Positions 31,101 through 41,779 of a DNA stretch of 64,000 nucleotides are shown piece by piece (position 1 is the first letter of the stretch; every line of letters begins with the position of its first letter). The notes under the pieces were generated by a model. It saw only the letters and a list, made by a program, of their open reading frames with translations, was not told the origin of the DNA and did not search any database. A program made the position numbers and the translations under genes. Source of the DNA: Symsagittifera roscoffensis (taxonomy: Eukaryota; Xenacoelomorpha; Acoela; Convolutidae); the NCBI RefSeq assembly GCF_963678635.1, contig NC_087062.1, positions 84,154,012-84,218,011 on the forward strand, given 5' to 3'.

Positions 31101-33400
31101 ATAAAATTTGACAAAATCGGCGAACCCCCCGCCCAAATTGGAACTAAGAAAGCTTATGTTATGAAATTCAGAGGAGCGGTACTACAGATGATTTGACCCG
31201 GGCATACGAAAATCAGGACCCCTCAGACCTTTGGGGGGGGGCAAGTGATAATGGTCTCCGGAAGTGTAAATGGCCCTGTCAGAACTCGGAAACTAGCGGC
31301 GGTTTCGGGCTCAAATTTTTGTATGTTGTAGGCCTAGTTGAGGGAAGCTTAAGTTTGGAATCCCAGACTCCTAGGAACCCCACTTCCGGTTTTATGCCCC
31401 AAGTAAACAAACCCATCCCTAAATTCCGGAAGTCGTTTCTCGGCCTCCAATGATTACAGGGAGCTGAAACTTGGAGGGATGATAGGTAGTGGCAAGAGAC
31501 ATCTTGTATTATAATTTGAATAAAATCCGGCGATTGGATCGGAAGTTATTAGCACTTGGAAAAATACCCCCCCGAGACCGGAAATAGACAATTTACGCGA
31601 AATAATGAACTGTGGCATAATAATTTTACTGCAGCAATCGACACAAGATACGAACCCGAAAAAAGCCCCCCTGTGAGTGAAAACCCTCCGGCTACTCCTT
31701 CCGGTGTTAATAGCCTTGTTCCGGAAAAAGTGATAACTGACCTTAGAAATGGGATAACTTGTGAAGTATTTATGGGATACGAATGGAACTTGGTAGTTAG
31801 GATCACCATGGAATTTTGAACCCAAATATGGAAGTTTGACCCGGTTGACCCCTTAGTGACCTTAAATTGACATTTGGGCGTTTGACCCCAAAATTGCATA
31901 GAAAAGTAGTCCCAGAGGAAATTGATGGTAATAGGACCGTAGCATAAGAATTAAGTCTCCTAAATAGTATAAACGAACGGGGAATTTACTTGGCTTCCCG
32001 GAGGTGACTTTTGGTTTGATTTGACCCCTAATAGACCAACTACGTTCCCCTGATAGCTAGAAGGTCGGAATGGGAATAGAGTACAGATTTAAATTTAAGA
32101 TGCTTGAAATGAATTCGCTACCCATGAAAAGGGTCTCCCCCTACCCTTTGGAGGTCGAAACGTTAATGGGATAATTAAAGTAAAGACCTTGAGAGAGTCA
32201 CTGAGTAAATATAGCATGGTTTGGAGGTTGAGTTGAACTCGAGGGTTGAAGTCACGGAGGTCAGGAATTAGTTGAGTAGAATCGTATGACATTTGTTTGC
32301 TTGGTCAAACTGTGACACCTACCGCATACCGGGTATCTAATAAGCATGAAACGATTGATAAAAGAAACCGAAGTTGGCACGTGGCAGAGTTGACAGGGGG
32401 AGGGATATAGCCTTAAACAAAAGCGGACGGTGATTTAGGCGGATGTCAGGACTGATAGGGAATGGCGTGACTTAACTAAAAATAAGTGTAAAGAGAGATA
32501 AGGAATTGGAGGTTACCGGAGAGCCTTTAACAGTGAGAACAGTTGTTAGCTTCTATTAAGAGTAGTTGGTTCTCAGTCAGAAAAGAGAGCAATTGATACT
32601 GAGAGAGAGTCCAATTACAGAAAGCTCTGAAGGGGCAGAATATAATCTAACAACCAAATCAAAACGAAAGGGTCCGCGATTTATCGGCCAAATTGCCAAA
32701 TTGCAATTAACTTCCAACTAACTCCACTAACATTTAACTAATCTCTCTCTTTAGAGAATCTCCGATGAGAACTAACTATCTACTGGTCTCTTACTCCGAG
32801 AACCAATTACCTGACTAACTAGCAATACTTGTTCTCTCTAACTAACGGAGAGTTGGTTCTCCGTTAGTTAGAGAGAACAAGTATTGCTAGTTAGTCAGGT
32901 AATTGGTTCTCGGAGTAAGAGACCAGTAGATAGTTAGTTCTCATCGGAGATTCTCTAAAGAGAGAGATTAGTTAAATGTTAGTGGAGTTAGTTGGAAGTT
33001 AATTGCAATTTGGCAATTTGGCCGATAAATCGCGGACTCTTTCCTTTTGATTTGGTTGTTAGATTATATTCTGCCCCCTCAGAGCCTTCTGTAATTGGAC
33101 ATATATCATCTAATTTAATTTATCATTGGAAATTCTTGCGATTGCATCGAGTAGACGAGATAGACAGCCTTACGAGCAGTACTCAGAGGGGCAAGCAACA
33201 TAATACAATACAGAATATTTGCCACCAACTAACCCTTTCGGGATTGTAGATAGTAGTGAATCTCGGTGGCCCCGCTGAATTCACTGCCGAAGGGACGAAT
33301 TTGCGATGTCGTTCGGAAAGAGAGAACGATCCTAGAGATGAAATCCCGTAAATCTACAAAAACGATCATTATGATCAGGGCAAAAAATCTAAAAACACAA
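31100..33400. other. GC-richer non-coding island, LTR-like in character
   Basis: About 2.3 kb whose composition differs from the AT-rich surroundings, with no long ORF on either strand. It carries CTTCCGG/CCGGAAG words reminiscent of 2440-5470 and, at 32609-33100, a giant hairpin. A solo LTR or other non-coding part of a retroelement is possible; I found no defined ends. Confidence 0.4.
32609..33100. repeat. 492-bp hairpin: two 243-bp arms with a 6-nt loop
   Basis: Arm 32609-32851 and arm 32858-33100 are reverse complements separated by GTTGGT. The inner ~185 bp appear identical by eye; a handful of mismatches lie in the outer ~60 bp (for example GAAAGGGTCCGCG against GGAAAGAGTCCGCG). The arms are rich in CTAACTAAC and CTCTCTAACT words, and related words occur just upstream (32520-32600). 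Possibilities are a foldback element, a long hairpin RNA locus, or an assembly or amplification artefact. Confidence 0.9.
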
Positions 33401-33404
33401 GTGT

Positions 33405-33490
33405 GATATATTCGGTGGCGTAGCGATTAGCATGTGTGCTTATTAGCTTGTGGTATTTGCTTCAAATATTTGTGGTTCCAGACGATAAAA
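33405..33490 (+). mobile_element. tRNA-like sequence (A-box only clear)
   Basis: GGTGGCGTAGCGATTAGCAT resembles a tRNA D-arm and A-box; a weak B-box-like GCTTCAAATATTTG follows. Probably a SINE head or tRNA fossil. A small GACCGAC...GTCGGTC stem lies at 33658-33681. Confidence 0.35.
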
Positions 33491-34300
33491 AATAACTCTA
33501 AAATTTTCGAAAAACACTTTTATGTTATGAGTTAAATTTTTACTTTAGTCTAATTCAAAATTTGGCTAAGTGCACCCTGTTCAAAATTGCAAATTTGAGT
33601 GAGCAAAATGTGAAAGCGTGAATGTGCAATCTTCCTACTTGGAAATGCGTATACTAATCGACCGACTTGCTAATAGGTCGGTCCCTGATATATTCCGTCA
33701 CCTTCGAAAATCCAAGCAGTTACGTCAAGTTAAACAGTATCAGTATTGATCTCTGCTTTTTAAAAAACTTCAATTTGCTTTTCTTTTTTTAGTATTGCTG
33801 TTAAAATTCTTGGTCGTCTCTTTTATACAGTACGGTCTACTGCTTTTATCGTCGCTTTCGCTTAAAGCGGCTGAATATTCTGATTGAGACCAAAATTTGA
33901 AAGATGGCTGATCTCATTTGCGACGCGTCCGAAACCGAATTTATCGGTTATTTTTTATGCGAGTTCTGGAGTTTTGAGCTCTGATGTGCATTTACAAGTA
34001 TGAATGCACATGCACTTCTTTTGTTATTGGATCATTAAGACTTTTCCTGAAAAAAAAAAGAAAAAAAAATTACATCTTAACAAGAACATAATTCTTAGCG
34101 TGAATAAACCTTGAGAATTTTCCTTAAAAAACCGTCACGACCAGTATAATGTCCACTATGTTAATGGACATTATCTTCATTGTCTGAGAATGAAAAACTT
34201 CATTGTCTTTTCACTCTTAAATTATCTATTAAGTAAATTATGTAAATTAAGTTACGTATAATTGGCTTGATTTAAGTTTTTTTTTGCATAATTTTTTAAA
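33491..34300. other. Intergenic downstream of the BAHD gene
   Basis: AT-rich with an A-rich run near 34050. No gene and no clear minus-strand poly(A) signal directly after the stop at 34301. Confidence 0.4.
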
Positions 34301-36853
34301 TCATTTTTGGCCTGTAATGTAACGAATAATATTTAAGTGTTTCAACATGCGTTTCATTTGTGTCTCTTTAAGAGACATAACCAAGTCGATATCTCCAGTT
34401 TTGTATGCTGGAATCATGACACACAAACGGTCAATCACTTGGGTCAACCTGCATAACTTCAAAGGCTTCCCACTCCCAAGGTCACCGTTTTGGTACCAGT
34501 CGAAACCCCTCAAGTTCCAATTGGTGTTTCGCATCGTTGTGGGGTCGCAAAAACAAGCGAATTGGGTGACTTCGTTTGTAGCTACCATATCGATAAAGGA
34601 CTGTATGTAATCCTCAGTTAACATGTTAATCCTCTTTCTAATCTCACACGCAATTGAGAAATTCGAGGTTGAACTAATTTCCCTTTTCGTTAAGTTGACA
34701 GCTATTGGTACTATAAAGTTGCCCAAATAGGTTGTCGGAACTTTTGGAGTTCTTCGCGCCCGAACGTTAACGTTGAGATGAATTGGAAACAGTTGTTCAA
34801 GTTCGTCCAACGGATTCTCATGGGCGGCCTCGGAGTACGCTTTGTGAATAACAGCCAGTAAACAATCATTTGTAGATGGAAATGTTCGATCATTTTCGCT
34901 TTTCGTCTTCTCTTGCTCCGAGGCACTTTCGTACACTTCAAGTTTCATTTGTTTCAAACTTTCGGCGTCTAAAAAGGCATAGACATTTTGGGTGGGGCAT
35001 CCGACTAGGTCTTCGTATGTTCTTTTCACACGAATGTCCAAATCTTCTTTGGACTCGTAGATTGTAATTTCAGGGTGTTCATATTTAGGGGGTTCGCCAG
35101 AAGGGAAGCAGTAGTCCGTTCTTTTTAGCTGAATTATCTGAAAAAGATAACAAATTCAGAAGGTATCGATATAAATTACAAAGGATGTCTATATTGTTTC
35201 GAGCCATCATTGATTCAAAAAACGCTAAATGAAAAAGATCTGTTGAGAAACAAAAAAAACTTACATCAGGTTCCGCAAACGTCATTTTTGCTTCCCTAAC
35301 CCAGCTGCAAAAATCACTTATGACCAGATAAGCTGAGTTGATATCGGTCACTTGATGGTGGAATCCAAAATTCAACATCATCCCGCTGTCTTCTGCAAGC
35401 CTTTGAACCGTGACCTTGAACAGAAACTCGTCAGGAGCGGCCTCATCTTGGTTGAAGTGGTTGCACAGAGTTTCATAATCGAACTGACACTTTTCTAGAT
35501 CCTCAATTGTAAGCAAAGCGTCTGTAAGTTGTTGAATTTTAGCACCTTGGTTGTTCAGAGCTACTGTTCCACTGTCAATCAAACTGAAAATCAGGAGAGG
35601 TCTCAAGCATGGGGGAGGGGGAGGGGCGCCTGGGATTTTTCTGTGGGTAGGGAATGCGGTTTTTCGAAAATGTAGTCGACCTTTGTTCATTGGTCAACAA
35701 AATGGATTTTCGGAGCCCAAAACACTATGAAGACCCTACGTTGACAAAATTTACTATGCCGCAGCTACTTTTCGACTATATCATTCAAGTTTGAGCATGT
35801 TTTGGATGGTTGACCAAAAAAAATTGATTTTTTTCTGACTTTTCCCCTCAAGTGCAGTACTGCAATTTTTTCATGTCGAAATTACTATAAAGTTAAAGTT
35901 TTAGCCGCAGGCAAATGTTTGAAAAAAAACGCCAGAAAAAGTTTTCGGGCACTTTAAGAAAAATTTGACCAAAAAATTGCATTTTTTCGGCAGGCACTGA
36001 CTGCCCCTCAAAGTTATTTAATATTGTCGTCCTTATAAAAGTTTAGGGTCAGTAAGCCAAACATGGATAACTCAGAATAGTACAAAGGGGGACCTTGTTG
36101 GGTCGGCAGATGGTCGAATCCCTGAAGGGGGCCTCCGCCCCCCCCCCCTTAAATCCGCTACTGTATGATAGTGGTAATCAACAATTTTCTTAGGACGCCT
36201 TAAGAAATTTTGTTAGGGTTATTGACAAAAATGATGCCTATGAAAGAAGCAACAGTATCTTCTTGCTAAATGTATCCCTGATCTCCAACAGGTAATTTTT
36301 GAACGCCTCGTCGATCATTTCAACTTCCGGATTTCAATTTTAAAACTCGCATGAAGTAAACCAAGAAATGATGAAACATCATGAAATGATGAAGTACCAT
36401 GAGAAGTGCGAACTCTATTATTCCAAAACCAATTATTTCAAAGGTTGAGATTATTAAAATGGTCACTCAAAGTATTTTTTGGTATCCATGTCCCTCCGCA
36501 TAGTTATGAAAAAATATTTTTTACCTAAATTTTTTAAACCGAAATAAATAGCCTAGTTTATAACTTATTTTTGATGAGATGCAATTTTTGATAGTAAAAT
36601 TAGATTTCACAAACCATCCGGATATTTCAGGGTATCGGTTCAGCACCATTACGACAGCCGCTTCTAAGTCATCATAAGAGACATTATAGTCATATAAATA
36701 GGTCACGTTGGTTCGCATTGCAGGCTGAACTAAGTCAAACAAAGACAGCTTGCTATGGGGGGGCAAGTTGGAGAAATCTCGGGTGGCCTGCACAACTTTC
36801 GACTTCAAAACAATTCGCCTAAGTGGATTGTCGTTGTCTTCACTTTCTGCCAT
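34301..36853 (-). CDS. BAHD-family acyltransferase, three exons
   Basis: Minus-strand exons 36853-36615, 35583-35265 and 35137-34301 join in phase to a 464-aa protein, the usual BAHD length (430-470). BAHD enzymes transfer acyl groups from CoA thioesters to alcohols or amines. Exon 1 has the N-terminal LSLFDLVQP...VVMVLNRYPEISG pattern. Exon 2 has the catalytic HXXXD motif, HQVTD at residues 156-160. Exon 3 has RTDYCFPSGEPPKYEHPEI, then STNDCLLAVI, YLGNF, and DLGSG at 405-409 in place of the family's DFGWG. Splice sites are TG|GTTTGT...TTTTCAG and GAT|GTAAGT...TTTTTCAG; intron 1 (1031 bp) contains an inverted hAT-like insertion, intron 2 is 127 bp. The first donor is weak but is the one that gives the right phase. 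Substrate unknown. The family is abundant in plants and fungi and rare in animals. Confidence 0.82.
35598..36166 (-). mobile_element. hAT-like repeat, copy 3, inside the BAHD gene's first intron
   Basis: On the minus strand it starts CAGTAGCGGATTTAAG and then gives ATTCGACCATCTGCCGACCC, parallel to copies 1 and 2. It fills about half of intron 1. The left limit is uncertain. Confidence 0.55.
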
Positions 36854-37734
36854 TTTCAGGTCTGTTTATCTAAAATTGAATGTTGAATTGCTGTTTTCTT
36901 TTGTCAGTAATGAAACAAGAACTAAATTCTATGGTACGAATTGTTTTGAACAATAGATAAGATATTACCATATAGTCTGTAATATGGTACATGTAATATA
37001 AAATGTTTTAGCGTGGTACAAGTGTATATAAACGTACAAAGTGTAACAGCGTGGTATAACTGTATCAGAAAGAAAATTCGACACGGAAACAGTAAAATCC
37101 TGAAGTTGTGAAGGCAACCAATAGACTGACTAGTTGACAAAATTTACCGCAAATTTAAGTTTTAACAATCAGAGAGAGACCAGTTAAATGCTTTTAAAAA
37201 CCATTTAAAAAGCTCTAAAATATTTTGTTTGCGTGACACTCCCCATACAAATCAAAACAATGAAGTTTCAGTGGCATTGAATTGTAATAAAAAATCAGTG
37301 ACGCTGCAAAAATTCAGTGAAAAAAAATTGTTGCTTTTTTTCATCTACAGAAAACGTCAGAGCTTGTTTTGTATGAATCCACCTTCATTTCAGTGGTTAT
37401 TTAAGTCATTCTGTTTGCAATGGACAGAAAAATGCCGAATCTCGCTAATATATTTTTTCAAATTTGGATAGTTTTTTTAACCCATGATTTCGCGGATTAT
37501 TGAGTTTTCTAACTTCTTATTGGAAAAAACCAGCCATTTTTTTGATAGTTTTTTCAATCAAACATTCTTTTCTGACTTCTGTTATACTATACTTTAATGC
37601 TATGTAGCACTAACACTCTTGGGATGCTCCTAAACGGGTCTCTGCAGGAGGCGGCGCTGAAAACATCATGAATAACTGCGTCAACTATTTTTCTTTCAGA
37701 CAAAATTAGTTGAAAAAATTGTGAAATTTGGCGT
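36854..37734. other. Upstream region of the BAHD gene
   Basis: No gene. On the minus strand AATTTTAG and AAACAG, both splice-acceptor-like, lie 17 and 9 nt before the ATG. Confidence 0.4.
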
Positions 37735-38895
37735 TTCAATTGTCCCAAATTGGCCAAAGTTGCAATCTTTAAACCCCCATAACCTTACAAAAAATGATCA
37801 CACGTAAAATATCTTTTCAAATTTAAGCTCAGGACAACAATATCTTTTGAATGATATTTAAAAAATCCCGTCAAAAATGTCTAGTTAAAAAGTTGAAATT
37901 CGTCTGAAGATAAAAAACCCCACCACGAGCACAAATATTCCGTTAATTTCGTTACGAAAGTCGGAACAAAAATATGTGAAAATAGATAGTGATTGCTTGA
38001 TTTTTTCGAGCTTTCTTTTTCGTGAAAGCCAGGTTCTCTGGGAGTTATCTTGAAACAAAATAAAAGAATCATTATAACTTTGCTTACTATTTTGACCAAT
38101 TTTTTGTCATTGAAGGTTTTTTGTCCTAAGGTTATTGACAAAGTGGTAATTAAACGATACTAAAAGTCAAATAGAATATTTAGTTTTTTCGATCACCGGA
38201 GAAATTGCTTGGTCGTAAGTTGTCAAAGCAATTCTTGTTGGAAACGTTTTTCGGGATTTAATTTTTGATGTTGGATTTTTAAAGTCACTCATTATATTTG
38301 CACATCAATGACAATCAAAGTTGAACTAAATAACAGCCCCGTATGAGTGAATTCGCTGAAGTGCAATTACAGATGCCCAATTACTTAAAGAAGAACAAGA
38401 CTGCTCGTATCAGGGCGAAGCCCTGAATGTTCCGACTTCTTTTAGGGCTTATGGGGCAGTAATAACATTAAAAAAATTCAATTAAATAAAACAAAAAGAA
38501 ATTTTTTTTCTTCTAAAATTTGAAATTTTTAAATGAAATTATCCCCCACACGCCATGTTAAGTACAAAATGATAGGTTTCGCTCCTATTAACAAATTAAT
38601 TATGGCAATAAGGTTCCTTGAACCAATTTGGATTAATTTCTAGGACGAATTAAATCTCCGCTTACGCGTTAATCGCGCAAAATATATCGCGAGTTAATTG
38701 TGCCAAATTCGCCAAAACGGCAATCCTTAAACCCCCGTAACTTTTCAAATTTAAGCTTAAGATAACAATATATTTTGCATGATATAAAAAAATTCCGTCA
38801 AAACTGGCTAGTTAAAAAGTCGAAATTTGTCTGATGAAAAAACCACCCTGAGCACAAATATTCCCTTATTTTTGTCACAAAAGTCAAAACAACAA
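37735..38895 (+). repeat. Pair of ~200-bp direct repeats
   Basis: 37735-37975 and 38692-38895 share TTAAACCCCCATAAC, TTTTCAAATTTAAGC, AACAATAT, CCGTCAAAA, CTAGTTAAAAAG and GAGCACAAATATTCC in order, with many substitutions. Between them lies GAACAAGACTGCTCGTATCA (38396), shared with 30748. Confidence 0.65.
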
Positions 38896-40421
38896 CAAAA
38901 AATGAGCTTGTTTCCCGTCCTATTTTGAACAGTTTGAACTGACCTGTTTGCGCGGAGTTAGTTTGGCTTGAAACTTTGGTGCACAACTAATCGCATCATC
39001 AAAAAGTTCAAAAAATTGCAAACATTATTTGTCCATATTTTATAGAATGCCAAACTGTTGGCAATATCACTGATTTTGAGCAATTAAATCGGCAAACAAA
39101 CTAATTTTTAGCTGAATTAGTCATTTGGCGACGGTTTTTGGAAATATAGCTTTAACAAATTATCGGACAACGTATTATTTTTCTGAAATAACTCTGACCT
39201 TAAAATTCAAGCTAACTTGAATCATGTCGTTGATTTTTGCGTTTGCAGTTTTGAAGGCATTCTATGTTTTTTGCATTAAAAGTTACATGACAAATCGTTG
39301 TTGAATGAAAAAGTTTTTTTATTAGTGATTTTGAAATAAAGAAAAAATGAAATTCTCCGAAAACGCGCAATCATTTTGCATTGCTCTTTAGTTAGTTCAA
39401 ATGCAGTTTTGAAAATTCGGTTGCAATTTTGACGCCATTTCACAGTCTGAAGGTCACAGTTATTTCACAAATTTAAGACGTTGTCCGATATTGAGAGGTG
39501 CAAAAAGTTCGGACAGACAAAAAAAATTAAAATCTGCCCATTTTGAGCAATTTTTCATGCAGTTTTGAATTTTTTGGGGACATTTAGACATAATTTTTGT
39601 CTGAAAAATTAGCTTTTGCATGCAAAAGTTGTCTGAAAAAGGTCAAGTGCTCTTTATAAACGTTTTGTCTGTCCGAGATTATAAAATTGTTTAAAATTAT
39701 AGTGCGAGACTATCTTTAGTAGCAAAAGTTGTAGCAGACAAAAACAATTTTAAAAAGCAAACGGCTAGTTTTGAGCAACTTCTGCATAAAAGTTTAAATT
39801 TTACCTTGAGTCATATCTTCGGTCTGAAAATTTAGCTTTTACATGCAAGAGTTGTCTGAAACAAGTCATTTGCTCTTTTTGTTTAACTCTGTCAGTTTCA
39901 ATTTTTGCCACTCTCTATAAAGTTTATGCCAAAAGTATGGCAATATCTTTTTGGTCAACGAATCTGAACGAAATTGACAAACCTAAAATTGCTCATTCTG
40001 ACGTCAGATTTCTGTTTTTCACTGATTTCCACACGTAAAAACCGTGCCCAAAAAACTAATTCAACTCAATTTCTGTAGTGTTTGACCGATTAAATTGCTC
40101 AAGGTCACCATTATTGCCCTTTTCATTTTGATGACCACCTTTGTTTTTATAAACATTGATTGTGTATCAGATTCAGCCGACGCGCAATGAGTTTTGGCCC
40201 AAATACATTATTGTGTTTCTGCTTTTAGACTAGTTCTAGTCTTTGGACATTTTATTTTCGAAGTGGCTTCATATAAATTATGCATTTCTGAAGTGTGGCT
40301 TCATAAATTAGGCTATTTTCAACATGCACTATTTTCCGAAACTTGTCAATCATTTTTGCAGCTTTTCAAATAAAAAACCAGAAGGACACTTACGTAAATT
40401 CACATTCGTGCTATAATGTTA
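38896..40421. other. Intergenic with a degenerate ~230-bp direct repeat
   Basis: 39545-39660 and 39770-39890 share TTTTGAGCAA, GTCTGAAAA, TTAGCTTTTGCATGCAA, AGTTGTCTGAAA and TGCTCTTT in order. No gene is supported. Confidence 0.5.
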
Positions 40422-41019
40422 CACTAGTGGACAAAATTAAGCGCAAATTCTAGATTTTACTCTGTAAAATGCCTGTTTTCAATGCACAATTTGGACAACA
40501 CTTCCTACGAAATTCAGAAAAAATTTTACACTGAACGAGAGCAAATGATCAGAGCTACGATCTGTGAAAGTATCCATATTTGGTTTCAATGACTTACCAA
40601 TGTAATCCGGGTCTAACAATGCGAATTTTCTGCACCAAGTTTTTTCTACTTCGCGTGGGTAAGTAACAAAAGTCTGAGTATAGTTTTAAAAATTTCACAC
40701 TGATTGTTTCCATTTTCTCGCTGCGACTGTTTTTTGTTGCTTGAACAAAATTTTACTCCGCTTACTCAAGAAATATTGCACTATGATGCAAAACTTAGTG
40801 CAGATGAGGATAACTGGCTTTTTCAGACCCGGGTTACATTGTTAAAACATTAAAACCAAATATCGATACTTTCAAAAATGGTTGCTCAGATCATTTGCTC
40901 TCGGTCAATGTAAAAATTTACTGATTTTCGAAGGAAATGTTATCCAAATTGTGCATTGAAGAAAACAGGCATTTTACAAAGTAAAATCCAGAATTTGCGC
41001 TAAATTTTGTCCATTAGTG
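40422..41019. mobile_element. 598-bp palindromic Tc1/mariner-like MITE
   Basis: Ends are CACTAGTGGACAAAATTAAG and, inverted, CACTAATGGACAAAATTTAG, each flanked by TA, the target duplication of Tc1/mariner transposons. Arms of about 200 bp pair throughout (GCGCAAATTCT, TAAAATGCCTGTTTTC, GAGAGCAAATGATC, AATGTAATCCGGGTC and their complements). No transposase. It is the best-preserved member of a family that recurs at 47545 and 49389 and within the tandem array at 41780-47510. Confidence 0.85.
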
Positions 41020-41779
41020 TATTTTAAAAAAATTTATTGGACAACTTCAATTATGCTGAAAGCATTTTCTACGAAAACAATGCGCTCTCGAATTATGAAG
41101 GAGTATAAAAAATTAAGAAAATTGCTCTATTCTTTTTGGGCCAAAAGTCAATTGTAAAACAAAATTTCAAAAAATCCTTCTTTTCTTTGTGATAAGTTTT
41201 TGTTTCAACTTTAGAAAAAGTGCGTGACGTGTTTTTCTCAAATAAATTCTGGTCTTCAGCTTGAACTTATTAACAGTGTGCACAAAAGTTTTATATATAA
41301 TGGAGGTTGAAGTTGCATTAAGCTACTAGTGCATTGTTTCTAGCACGCTAACGCTAGATTCATGCTCTGATTGCAAAATGAGTTAGATTTTTTGCGTTGC
41401 TATTATATACCACGTATATAGCTAATTTTTTGTCCAAAATTTTCGAAATGATAAAAAAAGTTGACATAAATTGTTCAAAGTATGACTAAATTGAAAGTTT
41501 GTTGCATATATTTGCTTTGTTGCTGGCTAGAAATTATTTGAAAATTATCAAAATCCATTTTCAGTACTTTTGGCGCCAGATTTGAAAAAATAGTTTTTTA
41601 ATTGAAACAGCAGTGCAATATTAGAAAAACTAGTGCAATATTTGAAACTCTAATGCAATATTTGAAAGACTAGTGCAGTGTTTGAAACAATGTGCAATAT
41701 CTTTCCTGGAGCAATCAATCAAAACAAATTATAAAGCAAAATTCAAGTGTTAGCATGAAAACTTTTTCAAGGTTTTGTG
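41020..41779. other. Intergenic, no gene seen
   Basis: AT-rich; GTGCAATATTTGAAA-like words repeat four times near 41610-41700. Confidence 0.45.

Noticed and set aside
32992-33249. 85-codon plus-strand ORF
   Set aside because: Half of it lies in the right arm of the giant hairpin; composition follows the repeat.
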